This document shows, piece by piece, positions 18,780 through 30,736 of a stretch of DNA of 64,000 bases. The stretch is from Prorocentrum cordatum. Taxonomy: Eukaryota; Sar; Dinophyceae; Prorocentrales; Prorocentraceae. The stretch's first letter is position 1. Each line of letters starts with the position of its first letter. The notes beneath the pieces were generated by a model, which did not search any database, was not told where the DNA came from, and saw only the letters and a list, made by a program, of their open reading frames with translations. Where the stretch lies: NCBI GenBank assembly GCA_963575745.1, contig CAUYUJ010020726.1, positions 1,450,969 to 1,514,968 on the forward strand, read 5' to 3'. Both the position numbers and the translations under genes were made by a program.

Positions 18780-20095
18780 CGTCCTACGACCCTGTATTCC
18801 GATCGACCTCGCGAATTTCACAACCTTTACGAACCCCATGATGTTGACGACCCCTTTATGAGTCGTACGACACCTACGAGCCCAATGAGCCATATGAGCC
18901 CCATAAGCCCTACGAGGCCTATAAGCCCTTCGCGCCCTCCAAGAGGCCCCCGAGACCCTCCACTGTGAGCCCTATGGGCCCCATCAGCCCTACGAGCCCA
19001 TGAGCCCAATGAGTTCCCGAGCACCACGACACCTATGAGCCCAACGACCCTGGCGAGCCCTTCGAGCCCTACGAATCCTACGACCCTTGTCAGTGCTACG
19101 AGCCCTCTGGGCCCCATCTGCCACACTTCCCTTACGAGCCCTACGATCTCTATGCACCAAATAAGCTCACGAACCCAATGCGCCATAGAACCCCATCCTC
19201 CTCACGACCTCATGCGCCTTCCATCCCCTACGAGACTCATGATCCGGATGAATGTATGAGCCTTTCGACTCTTCCGAGCGTTATCATTCCTACGAACCCT
19301 CTGAGCCCCATGAGCCCTGTGTGCCCTGTCAGAGGCTCCCCAGACACCTTCTCTAGGAGCTCACGAGCGACCTTGCTCCCAAGCGTCCAGTGAACGCCAT
19401 GAGCCCACCTGAGCTCGATGGGCCCGTTGAGTCATGCGAGTACATCGACGTCATCAGTGCCGCGAGCTCTATGGCCTCTATGAGCCCTAATGGCCACCAT
19501 AAACCCTATGAGCCCTATGCGCCCTCATGCCCCTCCGAACCCCATAGGCCCTATGAGCCGTGCGAGCCGCATGACTCCGATGGGCCGCATGAGCTGTATG
19601 GGCCCTGTGAGCCCTACGTCGCCTGTGATCCTATGACGTTATGACCCTCTGAGCCATGTGAGCCCAACGAGCCTCATGAGACCTACAAGCCCTGTGAACC
19701 CTGTAAGCCCTATTTCGCTTATGAGCCTCATAAGCCCTGCAGGCCCTTTGAGCTCTATCAGCCCAACACGCCCAACGAGCCGCATGGCCCCAGGGAGCCT
19801 TCTCAGCCCTATGAGCCGTATGAGCCCCATGGGCCATGCGAGCCCAAGGACCCTCACGACCCGTAATGAACCCTATGAGCTTCATGAGCATGGCGGGCAC
19901 AATGATATGAGCCCCATAAGTCTCATAAGCTTGATGAGCTCGCCGGCCACGGGGAGCAAGAGCCCGTGATTCCTGTTTGGCCGAAACCCTCACGGTCCCT
20001 AGAACTTTGATGAGCTCATCAGCCCGAGGAACCCTATGCACCCAATCACGCCTGCGGGCCCTCGGAACCCCATGATCCCCATGAGCCGCTGGCTG
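18780..20095. repeat. TATGAGCCC degenerate 9-12-bp minisatellite
   Basis: About 1.3 kb of imperfect TACGAGCCC/TATGAGCCCC units. The open frames it produces (MSPISP-like plus, GLMRLIGL-like minus) follow from the repeat and are not taken as genes. Confidence 0.85.
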
Positions 20096-20850
20096 AATTA
20101 CCCCTCTTCCAATTAGGCTCCGAGCCTCTGAGCCCCAAAGTCGGCGGAGAGGCCTTTGAGCCCTCTGACCCGGTCGAGCCCACGGGTCCTGTCAGCCTCG
20201 AAGAGCATCATGGCAGTGGCGTGTACCAGTCGCGGCGGGCCTCTCTGGCAACATGCGATCAAGATCTTTAATGCGACGCGAAACGAGCTGGTAAAATCTG
20301 GTGTGTGTATACATACACGCATACATATATACATACAGAGGAGAGACAGAGATATATTGAAAGTGGTCGAAATCAGGCAGAACTTAGTCCGCAAGACATG
20401 TGGATTCGATTGACAGGCGGGTGGCGCGACGGACAAAGTAGTATATTGATCACCAATCCGACGCGAAACTGATTGTAAACCGAAAAATGTGTCCACGCCT
20501 CCGTTCTCCCCCCTCCCGAACATCCTGATCACCTCACGGGGGATCTTACAGGTTGTCAGACACTGAGGAATGAGACCAAAGTGAAAGGAATATGCCCTGC
20601 ATAGGGAAGTCTGTTTGGGTTTCTGCTTGCGTCGTGCGCGCGGGCGAGGCGAAGCTGTTTGAGAGTGCCAGAGGGATCTTTCACGAGGCAGCCGCATGCC
20701 ACGTCATATCGCCGCGCAATTAGCCATGGAGTCTTCCAGTCGTGTCACGTGATCGTTCACGGCTGTTTTTGAAGCCCTCTGACATTATTTTGTCGCGATT
20801 TTGTGGTCACCGAATCTTGCAGGAGTTCCGCCGTTCGCCGGAGGTGTTTT
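20096..20850. other. unique spacer left of the satellite
   Basis: A 194-codon minus frame (20113-20697) exists but has no recognisable domain and overlaps a short CATATATACATAC repeat (20308-20335). No supported gene. Confidence 0.3.
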
Positions 20851-20972
20851 TTCCCAACCATCCTGTGGTGTTGGGTCCTCGTTTTGAAGAGACGGTGCCC
20901 CGCGTTCCTCTCCTTCCTCTCCTCCTCCCTCCTCCCCCTCCTTGCCTCTGCTCTCGGCGCACCTCTCACGCG

Positions 20973-23003
20973 CTTCGTAGCCCCATAGGGAGCTCCACCG
21001 AAGGCCCCAGTGGGGGTGTTCGCATGCGGTTCCCCCACCCAGGGCAGCGTTTCGTGGCCCCATAGGGAGCTCCACCGAAGGCCCCAGTGGGGGTGTTCGC
21101 ATGCGGTTCCCCCACCCAGGGCAGCGTTTCGTAGCCCCATAGGGAGCTCCACCGAAGGCCCCAGTGGGGGTGTTCGCATGCGGTTCCCCCACCCAGGGCA
21201 GCGTTTCGTGGCCCCATAGGGAGCTCCACCGAAGGCCCCAGTGGGGGTGTTCGCATGCGGTTCCCCCACCCAGGGCAGCGTTTCGTGGCCCCATAGGGAG
21301 CTCCACCGAAGGCCCCAGTGGGGGTGTTCGCATGCGGTTCCCCCACCCAGGGCAGCGTTTCGTAGCCCCATAGGGAGCTCCACCGAAGGCCCCAGTGGGG
21401 GTGTTCGCATGCGGTTCCCCCACCCAGGGCAGCGTTTCGTGGCCCCATAGGGAGCTCCACCGAAGGCCCCAGTGGGGGTGTTCGCATGCGGTTCCCCCAC
21501 CCAGGGCAGCGTTTCGTAGCCCCATAGGGAGCTCCACCGAAGGCCCCAGTGGGGGTGTTCGCATGCGGTTCCCCCACCCAGGGCAGCGTTTCGTGGCCCC
21601 ATAGGGAGCTCCACCGAAGGCCCCAGTGGGGGTGTTCGCATGCGGTTCCCCCACCCAGGGCAGCGTTTCGTAGCCCCATAGGGAGCTCCACCGAAGGCCC
21701 CAGTGGGGGTGTTCGCATGCGGTTCCCCCACCCAGGGCAGCGTTTCGTGGCCCCATAGGGAGCTCCACCGAAGGCCCCAGTGGGGGTGTTCGCATGCGGT
21801 TCCCCCACCCAGGGCAGCGTTTCGTGCCCCATAGGGAGCTCCACCGAAGGCCCCAGTGGGGGTGTTCGCATGCGGTTCCCCCACCCAGGGCAGCGTTTCG
21901 TGGCCCCATAGGGAGCTCCACCGAAGGCCCCAGTGGGGGTGTTCGCATGCGGTTCCCCCACCCAGGGCAGCGTTTCGTAGCCCCATAGGGAGCTCCACCG
22001 AAGGCCCCAGTGGGGGTGTTCGCATGCGGTTCCCCCACCCAGGGCAGCGTTTCGTGGCCCCATAGGGAGCTCCACCGAAGGCCCCAGTGGGGGTGTTCGC
22101 ATGCGGTTCCCCCACCCAGGGCAGCGTTTCGTGGCCCCATAGGGAGCTCCACCGAAGGCCCCAGTGGGGGTGTTCGCATGCGGTTCCCCCACCCAGGGCA
22201 GCGTTTCGTGCCCCATAGGGAGCTCCACCGAAGGCCCCAGTGGGGGTGTTCGCATGCGGTTCCCCCACCCAGGGCAGCGTTTCGTAGCCCCATAGGGAGC
22301 TCCACCGAAGGCCCCAGTGGGGGTGTTCGCATGCGGTTCCCCCACCCAGGGCAGCGTTTCGTGGCCCCATAGGGAGCTCCACCGAAGGCCCCAGTGGGGG
22401 TGTTCGCATGCGGTTCCCCCACCCAGGGCAGCGTTTCGTAGCCCCATAGGGAGCTCCACCGAAGGCCCCAGTGGGGGTGTTCGCATGCGGTTCCCCCACT
22501 CAGGGCAGCGTTTCGTGGCCCCATAGGGAGCTCCACCGAAGGCCCCAGTGGGGGTGTTCGCATGCGGTTCCCCCACCCAGGGCAGCGCTTCGTGGCCCCA
22601 TAGGGAGCTCCACCGAAGGCCCCAGTGGCTGTTCGCATGCGGTTCCCCCACCCAGGGCAGCGTTTCGTGGCCCCATAGGGAGCTCCACCGGAGGCCCCAG
22701 TGGCTGCTCTCGCATGCGGTTCCCCCACCCAGGGCAGCGCTTCGTGGCCCCATGGGGAGCTCCACCGAAAGCCCCCGTGGCGCAGTTCGCATGCGCTTCC
22801 CCCACCCAGGGCAGCGTTTCGTGGCACCATAGGGAGCTCCACCGAAGGCCCCAGTGGCGCAGTTCGCATGCGGTTCCCCCACCCAGGGCAGCGTTTCGTA
22901 GCCCCATAGGGAGCTCCACCGAAGGCCCGCCCCGGTGGCGCAGTCCGCATGCGGTTCCCCCATCCAAGGCAGCGCTTCGTGGCCCCGTATGGAGCCCCAC
23001 CGA
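20973..23003. repeat. 77-bp satellite array 1 (about 26 units)
   Basis: Head-to-tail 77-bp units starting CATAGGGAGCTCCACCG and containing CGCATGCGG. Most units are near identical. A single variable base (GTGGCCCC or GTAGCCCC) alternates often enough to suggest a 154-bp dimer. The last five units before 23003 are diverged (GTGGCTGTTCGC, GTGGCGCAGTTCGC). Confidence 0.95.
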
Positions 23004-23186
23004 AAGCGGCACCCACAACGCGTCACCAACAATTGCTTATGGTTGGGTCTTTCGCCAGGATAATTTTCCCAACCATCCTGTGGTGTTGGGTCCTCGTTTT
23101 GAAGAGACGGTGCCCCGCGTTCCTCTCCTTCCTCTCCTCCTCCCTCCTCCCCCTCCTTGCCTCTGCTCTCGGCACACCTCTCACGC

Positions 23187-25225
23187 GTTTCGTAGCCCCA
23201 TAGGGAGCTCCACCGAAGGCCCCAGTGGGGGTGTTCGCATGCGGTTCCCCCACCCAGGGCAGCGTTTCGTGGCCCCATAGGGAGCTCCACCGAAGGCCCC
23301 AGTGGGGGTGTTCGCATGCGGTTCCCCCACCCAGGGCAGCGTTTCGTAGCCCCATAGGGAGCTCCACCGAAGGCCCCAGTGGGGGTGTTCGCATGCGGTT
23401 CCCCCACCCAGGGCAGCGTTTCGTGGCCCCATAGGGAGCTCCACCGAAGGCCCCAGTGGGGGTGTTCGCATGCGGTTCCCCCACCCAGGGCAGCGTTTCG
23501 TAGCCCCATAGGGAGCTCCACCGAAGGCCCCAGTGGGGGTGTTCGCATGCGGTTCCCCCACCCAGGGCAGCGTTTCGTAGCCCCATAGGGAGCTCCACCG
23601 AAGGCCCCAGTGGGGGTGTTCGCATGCGGTTCCCCCACCCAGGGCAGCGTTTCGTGGCCCCATAGGGAGCTCCACCGAAGGCCCCAGTGGGGGTGTTCGC
23701 ATGCGGTTCCCCCACCCAGGGCAGCGTTTCGTAGCCCCATAGGGAGCTCCACCGAAGGCCCCAGTGGGGGTGTTCGCATGCGGTTCCCCCACCCAGGGCA
23801 GCGTTTCGTGGCCCCATAGGGAGCTCCACCGAAGGCCCCAGTGGGGGTGTTCGCATGCGGTTCCCCCACCCAGGGCAGCGTTTCGTAGCCCCATAGGGAG
23901 CTCCACCGAAGGCCCCAGTGGGGGTGTTCGCATGCGGTTCCCCCACCCAGGGCAGCGTTTCGTGGCCCCATAGGGAGCTCCACCGAAGGCCCCAGTGGGG
24001 GTGTTCGCATGCGGTTCCCCCACCCAGGGCAGCGTTTCGTAGCCCCATAGGGAGCTCCACCGAAGGCCCCAGTGGGGGTGTTCGCATGCGGTTCCCCCAC
24101 CCAGGGCAGCGTTTCGTGGCCCCATAGGGAGCTCCACCGAAGGCCCCAGTGGGGGTGTTCGCATGCGGTTCCCCCACCCAGGGCAGCGTTTCGTGGCCCC
24201 ATAGGGAGCTCCACCGAAGGCCCCAGTGGGGGTGTTCGCATGCGGTTCCCCCACCCAGGGCAGCGTTTCGTAGCCCCATAGGGAGCTCCACCGAAGGCCC
24301 CAGTGGGGGTGTTCGCATGCGGTTCCCCCACCCAGGGCAGCGTTTCGTGGCCCCATAGGGAGCTCCACCGAAGGCCCCAGTGGGGGTGTTCGCATGCGGT
24401 TCCCCCACCCAGGGCAGCGTTTCGTGGCCCCATAGGGAGCTCCACCGAAGGCCCCAGTGGGGGTGTTCGCATGCGGTTCCCCCACCCAGGGCAGCGTTTC
24501 GTGCCCCATAGGGAGCTCCACCGAAGGCCCCAGTGGGGGTGTTCGCATGCGGTTCCCCCACCCAGGGCAGCGTTTCGTAGCCCCATAGGGAGCTCCACCG
24601 AAGGCCCCAGTGGGGGTGTTCGCATGCGGTTCCCCCACCCAGGGCAGCGTTTCGTGGCCCCATAGGGAGCTCCACCGAAGGCCCCAGTGGGGGTGTTCGC
24701 ATGCGGTTCCCCCACCCAGGGCAGCGTTTCGTAGCCCCATAGGGAGCTCCACCGAAGGCCCCAGTGGGGGTGTTCGCATGCGGTTCCCCCACCCAGGGCA
24801 GCGTTTCGTGGCCCCATAGGGAGCTCCACCGAAGGCCCCAGTGGGGGTGTTCGCATGCGGTTCCCCCACCCAGGGCAGCGTTTCGTGGCCCCATAGGGAG
24901 CTCCACCGAAGGCCCCAGTGGCTGCTCTCGCATGCGGTTCCCCCACCCAGGGCAGCGCTTCGTGGCCCCATGGGGAGCTCCACCGAAAGCCCCCGTGGCG
25001 CAGTTCGCATGCGCTTCCCCCACCCAGGGCAGCGTTTCGTGGCACCATAGGGAGCTCCACCGAAGGCCCCAGTGGCGCAGTTCGCATGCGGTTCCCCCAC
25101 CCAGGGCAGCGTTTCGTAGCCCCATAGGGAGCTCCACCGAAGGCCCGCCCCGGTGGCGCAGTCCGCATGCGGTTCCCCCATCCAAGGCAGCGCTTCGTGG
25201 CCCCATATGGAGCCCCACCGAAAGC
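23187..25225. repeat. 77-bp satellite array 2 (about 26 units)
   Basis: Same unit as array 1, with the same order of variant units near the right end, including a 1-base-short unit (GTGCCCC) at about 24502 that matches one at about 22208. The diverged right-end units are also shared, though one is fewer. Confidence 0.95.
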
Positions 25226-25275
25226 GGCACCCACAACGCGTTACCAACAATTGCTTATGGTTGGATCTTTCGCCA

Positions 25276-26160
25276 GGATAATTTGTTTGGGGGGGATCAC
25301 CAGGCACACAGATCGAGGGAGGTCAGGGAATGAGCGTACGGATGTGTCTGGCCGTGTGAGAAATTCACGTTTTTTTGTGTTCTTCGCCCCAGGGTGCAGA
25401 CCCCTGTCGTGAGAGCGTTCCGGCCCACATCAGTGGGAACGCTCAGCATCGCACGCCCCCCATTCCCGATCAGGCAGGGATCGGTGGATTCTTGTTCACC
25501 TTCTTGGCGCCGCTGGTTGCATGGGTCACTACTCGTACGGCGGGAGGCAGACAAAGGGGTAGAAGGGGAGGAAGGCAGTAACGAAGAGGACGGAGAGAGG
25601 ACCACGTAGTCAACCTGGTGAGGAGGAGGAGGAAAGGACGTGGAGAGCAGGAGGGAGGCGGAGCATGATGAGAAGGCGTAGGAGGTTGTTAGCGTGCTTC
25701 GTGCCGCTGGTTGCATGGGTCAACACTCGTGAGAAGTGAGCTGAGGGGCTCGTAGGAAGAAGAAGAAGAAGAAGACGGAGGAGGTGAGGGAGGTGGAGTG
25801 GGGGGGGCGGCGGGAGGGAGACAGGGGATAGAAGGGAAGGAAGAGAGTAATGAGGAGGACGGGGAGAGGACCATGTAATCAGCTTGATGAGGAAAGGACG
25901 TGGAGGAAGGGAGGGAAGCGGAGCCTGATAAGGAGCAGGAGGAGGTTGTTTACGGTTTCGTACCGTTGGGAACGTGGTTCGCCACTTGGGCTGGCTAACC
26001 GAACGAACGACCTCCGCGGCAACGAAGCAAAGCAAGTCCGCAAGGGCTGACTGGCCTTCCCATGATTCGGCCACAATGCAGTCAGAGGTGGGGCGTTTGG
26101 GGATCTCACCTATTCCACATCCTCCCCCGCGTCGCCGTCCTCGGCCTCATTCCATAGCGA
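25276..26160. repeat. polypurine region with imperfect internal duplication
   Basis: GGA/GAA-rich. Blocks such as GGTTGCATGGGTCA (about 25515 and 25710) and GGAAAGGACGTGGAG (about 25631 and 25891) occur twice with variable spacing. No supported gene. Confidence 0.6.
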
Positions 26161-27811
26161 TTTGAGTTCGAGTGTCTTCTTCGGCGCACACACATGCGCG
26201 GCGCAGTCCTTCCACCACGAGGAAAGGCATCACGTTGCAGTATGGCGGATGTTTGGTCCACGTCCGTTCAGGCCAAGACGCGGCGGAGATATTGGGATGC
26301 ATACGGATGAGGTCCACCGAGGCCGTCGCATTCGATGGCGCCTCGGAGTCCGAGGCGGGGCTGCAACAGGTGAAAGGCCCGCTCGGCCTGGCGCGGCCTG
26401 CGCGGCCAGAAGACTTTTGAACGAGCATAGTGAGGATGGGCCAGTAGAAACTTGCAAAGCAGTTCGAGCTCTGGCGTGGCGAGGGCGGTGGCACATCCGT
26501 TGGGCACCACCCGCACCCGCATCCCCGCGACGCCCCGCGGGCCACACTGACAGCACCCAGGCGAGGCCGTCGAGCATTGGGTCGATGACTCGTCTGGTGT
26601 GTACGGCGGAGTCTTGCGCGCACAGCGTCGATATTCTGGAAGCGGCGTTGAGGTACGTCGAGGAGGGGGCTTGCAGCGAGAGGTATCTCAAGCAGCGGCG
26701 AAGCATCCTGCCGACCTATAGGCCCACCGAAGAGCATTGCAAGAATCATGCGAAATAGTATTAGAACATGACTGGTTAAGACTGTCTTGTTCAATACCCT
26801 GGTTGCATGTTCTAAGAGCATCGAGTTGTCTATTGTAGAGGCCTCTGGCCTGTGCTGCCAATCCAGGAAGCTCCACAACGCTCCGTGCGAACTCGCCGTC
26901 CTGTTTAATAGTTTGTGAGCTTTACTTCGAGGAGGCAGGAGGAAGGAGGGAACGGAAGGACGGTGTTGGCAGTCACCTAAGGCAGTATGATTTGTTCAAT
27001 GGAATGATTGCGTCGTGTCCGTCTGTCGAGCTACATTGCGGGTTCGTTCCCTGAAGGGTTGGCTCGTTGGTGGGCCGTTGGGCTTGGGAGTCTTGGCCCC
27101 GGTCCCGGTCCCGTTCTTGACCCTGGCCCTGCTGGCCCCGGCCCCGACCCAACCCCGGCCCCAGCCCCGCCGCCCTGGTTCGGGAGCCTTGAGACGGGGG
27201 TCAACGCAAACGGGGGTCAGCCAGAGCGCCGGATTCTGGATCCTGCAGGGCCAGGGTCGCATTGACCCGGTTTGGGCGCAGGAACCTGCAGGACCTTGCA
27301 GGATCATTCGCATTGACCCAGACTTGGGCGCAGGATCTTGCAGGATTCATGCAAGGCTTGACTGACCCGGGTCTGCATTGACCGCGGTCAGAAGATCCCC
27401 GACTGGTTTTGGCCCCGCCCCCCCAGCCCCAGCCCCGCCCGCGGTCCCAGCTCCAGACCCCAGGCCGCGGCCCCGGCTCGGACCCCTGGCCCCTGCCTCG
27501 GAAAAAATGTGGAGTCATCCCCCCCTTCCCTTTTTTCCTTGGCAGAGCCACTTCGGCAACACGCTCAGCAGAGCTGACGCTCAGGGTGTGTAGTTTTTTT
27601 TTAAACTCACACGCCAGACCGGCGGATTCTAGACAAGCATGATCGAGGCCAGGAGATGTGGGTGCTCGCCGACTCGCTGGCCACGCAGCTCACAGAGGTG
27701 TGCGCCCAAGCCTGGAAGTGCCAGAAGCAGCTTGCCATGTAGGAGCTGTCGCCTGCCCAAAAATTCCCAACGTGCACGGGGAAATGCGCTCGCACGGAGA
27801 ATGACGGCAAG
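26161..27811. other. undecided region left of the LINE relic
   Basis: Overlapping frames on both strands at 26147-26878 have mixed composition and no motif. From about 27090 there is a CCCGGTCC/CCGGCCCC-rich stretch. At 27245-27390 there are imperfect copies of a unit with GCATTGACCC and GGCGCAGGA.CTGCAGGA. No supported gene. Confidence 0.3.
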
Positions 27812-28183
27812 GTGAAGGGGCTCGATGGTATGATGTGCGTCTGCATCAACATTGTCGTGAACAAGGACGAGCTGGTCGAGCAGCCCGCGCGATGGGCAGA
27901 CGTCGGCCCCATGAAATCCGCGACTTTGCAGCCGCGGGCGCACGATGAGCTATTGGGCCGCGTCAGCACGGCACACGAGCCCTGGCATCCGATAGTTACA
28001 AGAGAAGCTGGGGGGCACCGAATCTTGGCGGCAGCCGAGGCCTGCGCGCGGCAAGCGACGCTCGCGGAGTCGGAGGAAGAAGCCGTCGACATGGCTATGG
28101 ATGCGGAGGGAATCGCAGACGCGACGGAGGAGGCCGAGCCAGCAACGACGAGGACTGGCCGCTTACTTCCCAGTATCCCGTGA
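27812..28183 (+). pseudogene. open fragment, possibly part of the LINE relic
   Basis: A 123-codon plus frame with natural composition (MMCVCINIVVNKDELVEQ, then an acidic Ala/Glu-rich tail). The same sense of reading continues upstream only through stop codons, so I see a decayed coding segment rather than a gene. Placed with the LINE relic by position only. Confidence 0.3.
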
Positions 28184-28814
28184 CGGAGACCACGCATCAG
28201 GCGGAGGATGAGGCCGAGAAGACCCGGCGGTTGCCGCATTTGCGCGAGAAGAGAAGGCATTAGCAGCAGGCGAAGACAGAGCCCAACGCCGTTATTTACG
28301 AAGCGGCCAAATCTGCTGTCATCAGCGGGGAGTGGGCCCAGACCGTAGATCGGCACTGCGGGTGGTGCTCGGCGGCGGCGACGGCGAAAGCAGAGGGCAC
28401 CCGTCTGGCTACACAGGCAGGGCCAGAAAGTGCCAGCCGAGCCCACGCGAGTCTCACGCAGAAGTGGTACGACCCCGAGCTGCGCGACCAGGGGCGCCCC
28501 TGGTTTGGGGTGACCCTGGGGGGCGGCCAGGGACGGCACAAGAGGCATCCCAGGCGTGGCGGACAGGAGGGCCACCCAAAACACAATACATCCGCACATT
28601 TCGGAGAGCAGGCCTGCCCAGGGGAGCGGCCACGGGATGCGCTCAGCCGCCCGGCAGAGCGCTGGGCAGGGCAGCAGCGGCCAGTCGACGGGTGGCGGCA
28701 ACAGGTATCAGCCTGCCCCGCCGTCTACCTGGGCCCCAGAACACCAGCGCCCGCGCGCCGCGCATTCAGGGGGGCCCTCGTGTTCCCGCCAGTTTCACGA
28801 GTGTCCGCGAACAT

Positions 28815-29940
28815 AAGGATGGCGCCGTGGATGGAATCGACGCGGCACTTGTAAGACATGCGAGTACAATGATAAGATTCGCTCCAATGACATGATGCGC
28901 CAGAACGGCGAGCACCATATCAAGAAGTTGTTCAAGCCCCATGATCCCGACCGTCGAGCTCGCGTCGAGGGCGAGTCGGACTGGGAGAACAGCAGCGCGG
29001 CCAGCAAGGGCGACGGCGGCCGCCGCCCTCGCAGCCCAGGCGGGCGCAAGTCGAAGGGTCTGGCTAACAAGCGGCTGGGCGAGCTCTTGGAGAAGGCCCT
29101 GAGCACGACGCAGGACGAGGAGATGAGAATCGCGCTCTCGAGGTTCAGCGGGGCCGCCGTGCCACGCACCCATCGTCGCCCGGGGAGTCGGCGGCCGAGT
29201 CGGTCAAGAGGGCCGACGGAGATTGGAGGGCAGCGAGCCACTAACACGAGGAGCTCGCGTCGCACGCGCTGAGGCTGCGCACCCAGCTCCAGGCCGCCGA
29301 GGCCAGGAAGCAGGCAGCGGCCAAGGAGCTGGCGATGGCCGAGCGCAGCAAGAAGGTTGCGGTGGCAGCGCTGGCCATGGCCGAGGACGCCCGCGGCGCT
29401 GAGGGCCCCGCGGGAGCCAGCGGCTCGCAGCCGACCATCAGCATCCAAACGAGCCCTGAGGTGTTCGACAACTTCGAGGACTGGGGCGCGGAGGAGTCTG
29501 ACAAACAAATTCTTCGTCAATTGACGAAAGAGCCCGGAAGCAGGGCTTCGAGAGCAAAAATTCGGATCTCAAGGCTTTCCTGGAGTGAGTGGCGCAAGCT
29601 GAACGGGGCGTCTGCGACAGGATGAGGAAGAAGCGGAAGACCGACGAGAACGGCGCCTCCGCCGCTGACGCCGCAGGTGGACCAGTGCGCGCTGGCGGCC
29701 CCGCGCCCGCGACGAGCAGCGAATTTTCCGCCGGCGCAGCTCCCCTGGCCGGCGCCGCCGACGCCGCGGGGGGCCCGCGGCAGTCGGGCGCGGAGCCCCG
29801 GGCAGCGGCGGCGCGAATCGCCCAGGCGGGGTTTGTTGCGGCGCCTTCGCGCAAGGCCGCCGGCAAGGGCGCCGCCGCCGCTGCGACCGGGCCGACGGGG
29901 GCTGCCGCAGCCAGCGGCGCCAAGGCCGACCCTGCATGAC
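28815..29940 (+). pseudogene. LINE ORF1-like fragments
   Basis: A short CxxC segment (TCKTCEYNDKIRSND) leads into MRQNGEHHIKKLFKPHDP and a basic Lys/Arg-rich region. An Ala/Glu-rich helical stretch (about 29260-29500) and an Ala/Pro/Gly tail ending at 29939 follow. At least two frame changes are needed to read through. Assigned to ORF1 by composition and position upstream of the endonuclease. Confidence 0.35.
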
Positions 29941-30382
29941 TAGGGCCCGCAAGTGCCGACGCTGCTGCGGCGAATCAACAAAACGACGAGTTTGCGAGTG
30001 ACATCAACTAGTACGACGACCAAGTTGATCTTCACGAACATCACCTGCATGGGGAGCAAGGCGCGGAATTGCCCTGCGGCCTTGACAGCCAGCATTACCT
30101 CGCCGTGTGCTAGACACACGTGGAAGCGCAAGGCGCCGCTGCATGGGCCCCCCGCGCACGACAAGCACCGCCAAAGCTGCTCGCGAATCCTGATCGGCCG
30201 AAGCGCAAGCGGATCAAGCCCGACACGCAGATGGATAGCCACAGCAGCGAAGGGGGGCGAGAAGACTCTCGCCCGCAATCACCGACCAGTTCAACTTCCA
30301 TCTGAAGATCGAGCTTGGAGCGGCCTCTGCGCGAAGAGAGAAAGGCACCGCGCGCGACGGGATCGCGCCGTGCATCTCTCAC

Positions 30383-30736
30383 ATGAAAGGATTCTCGCTG
30401 GCCGTTTTCAGCTTTCACGGGCTCCCAGCCATTGGATTTAGAGGCTCTAACTTTCTGCGATTCAGGAAGCTGGGACGCTTGTTTCGGCCCTTGCAAAATC
30501 CCTGGGTCGCGGCAGCCGGTTGGATCCTGCCTCCAGACACCATCGCTCGCCCTGGATGGTTGGAGCGCGCAGACGAGCAGATCGCGCGTTCAGATGCGCG
30601 GCGCGCGCCCGCGCCGGTCGGCAGCTGCGCGCATGGCCATCTCGACTACTTCATCGTTAGCGACGCAGAGCAACCATGCGCGCACCATGTTTTCGCCGCA
30701 GCAGCGGCGCCGCGGAAGCATCGCATCGGAATTTAG
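30383..30736 (+). pseudogene. LINE AP-endonuclease relic
   Basis: The recognisable LINE endonuclease order is present: NPWVAAAGWILPPDTIARPGW (where intact relatives have a GDWN/GDFN metal-binding motif) and, 45 residues on, GHLDYFIVSDAE (the LDYF.VS block). The Asp-Asn of the metal motif is lost. The frame is open for 117 codons but not linked in frame to the reverse transcriptase. Confidence 0.55.

Larger units (their letters stand above)
20853..25275. repeat. tandem 2.2-kb duplication of a satellite array with its flanks
   Basis: The left flank beginning CCCAACCATCCTGTGGTG occurs at 20853 and again at 23068, 2215 bp apart. The right flank AATTGCTTATGGTTGG occurs at 23031 and 25249, 2218 bp apart. 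Each copy is therefore flank, array, flank. Both copies include the same CT-rich leader that contains TGCCCCGCGTTCCTCTCC. Confidence 0.9.

Noticed and set aside
20973-25225. Regular repeats that might be mistaken for a CRISPR array.
   Set aside because: The units are directly adjacent 77-bp copies with no unique spacers, and the genome is eukaryotic.
20757-25307. Many plus-strand 69-codon frames and several 580-1,422-codon minus frames.
   Set aside because: All arise from the 77-bp satellite, with identical peptides repeated. No start context, unique domain or exon border.
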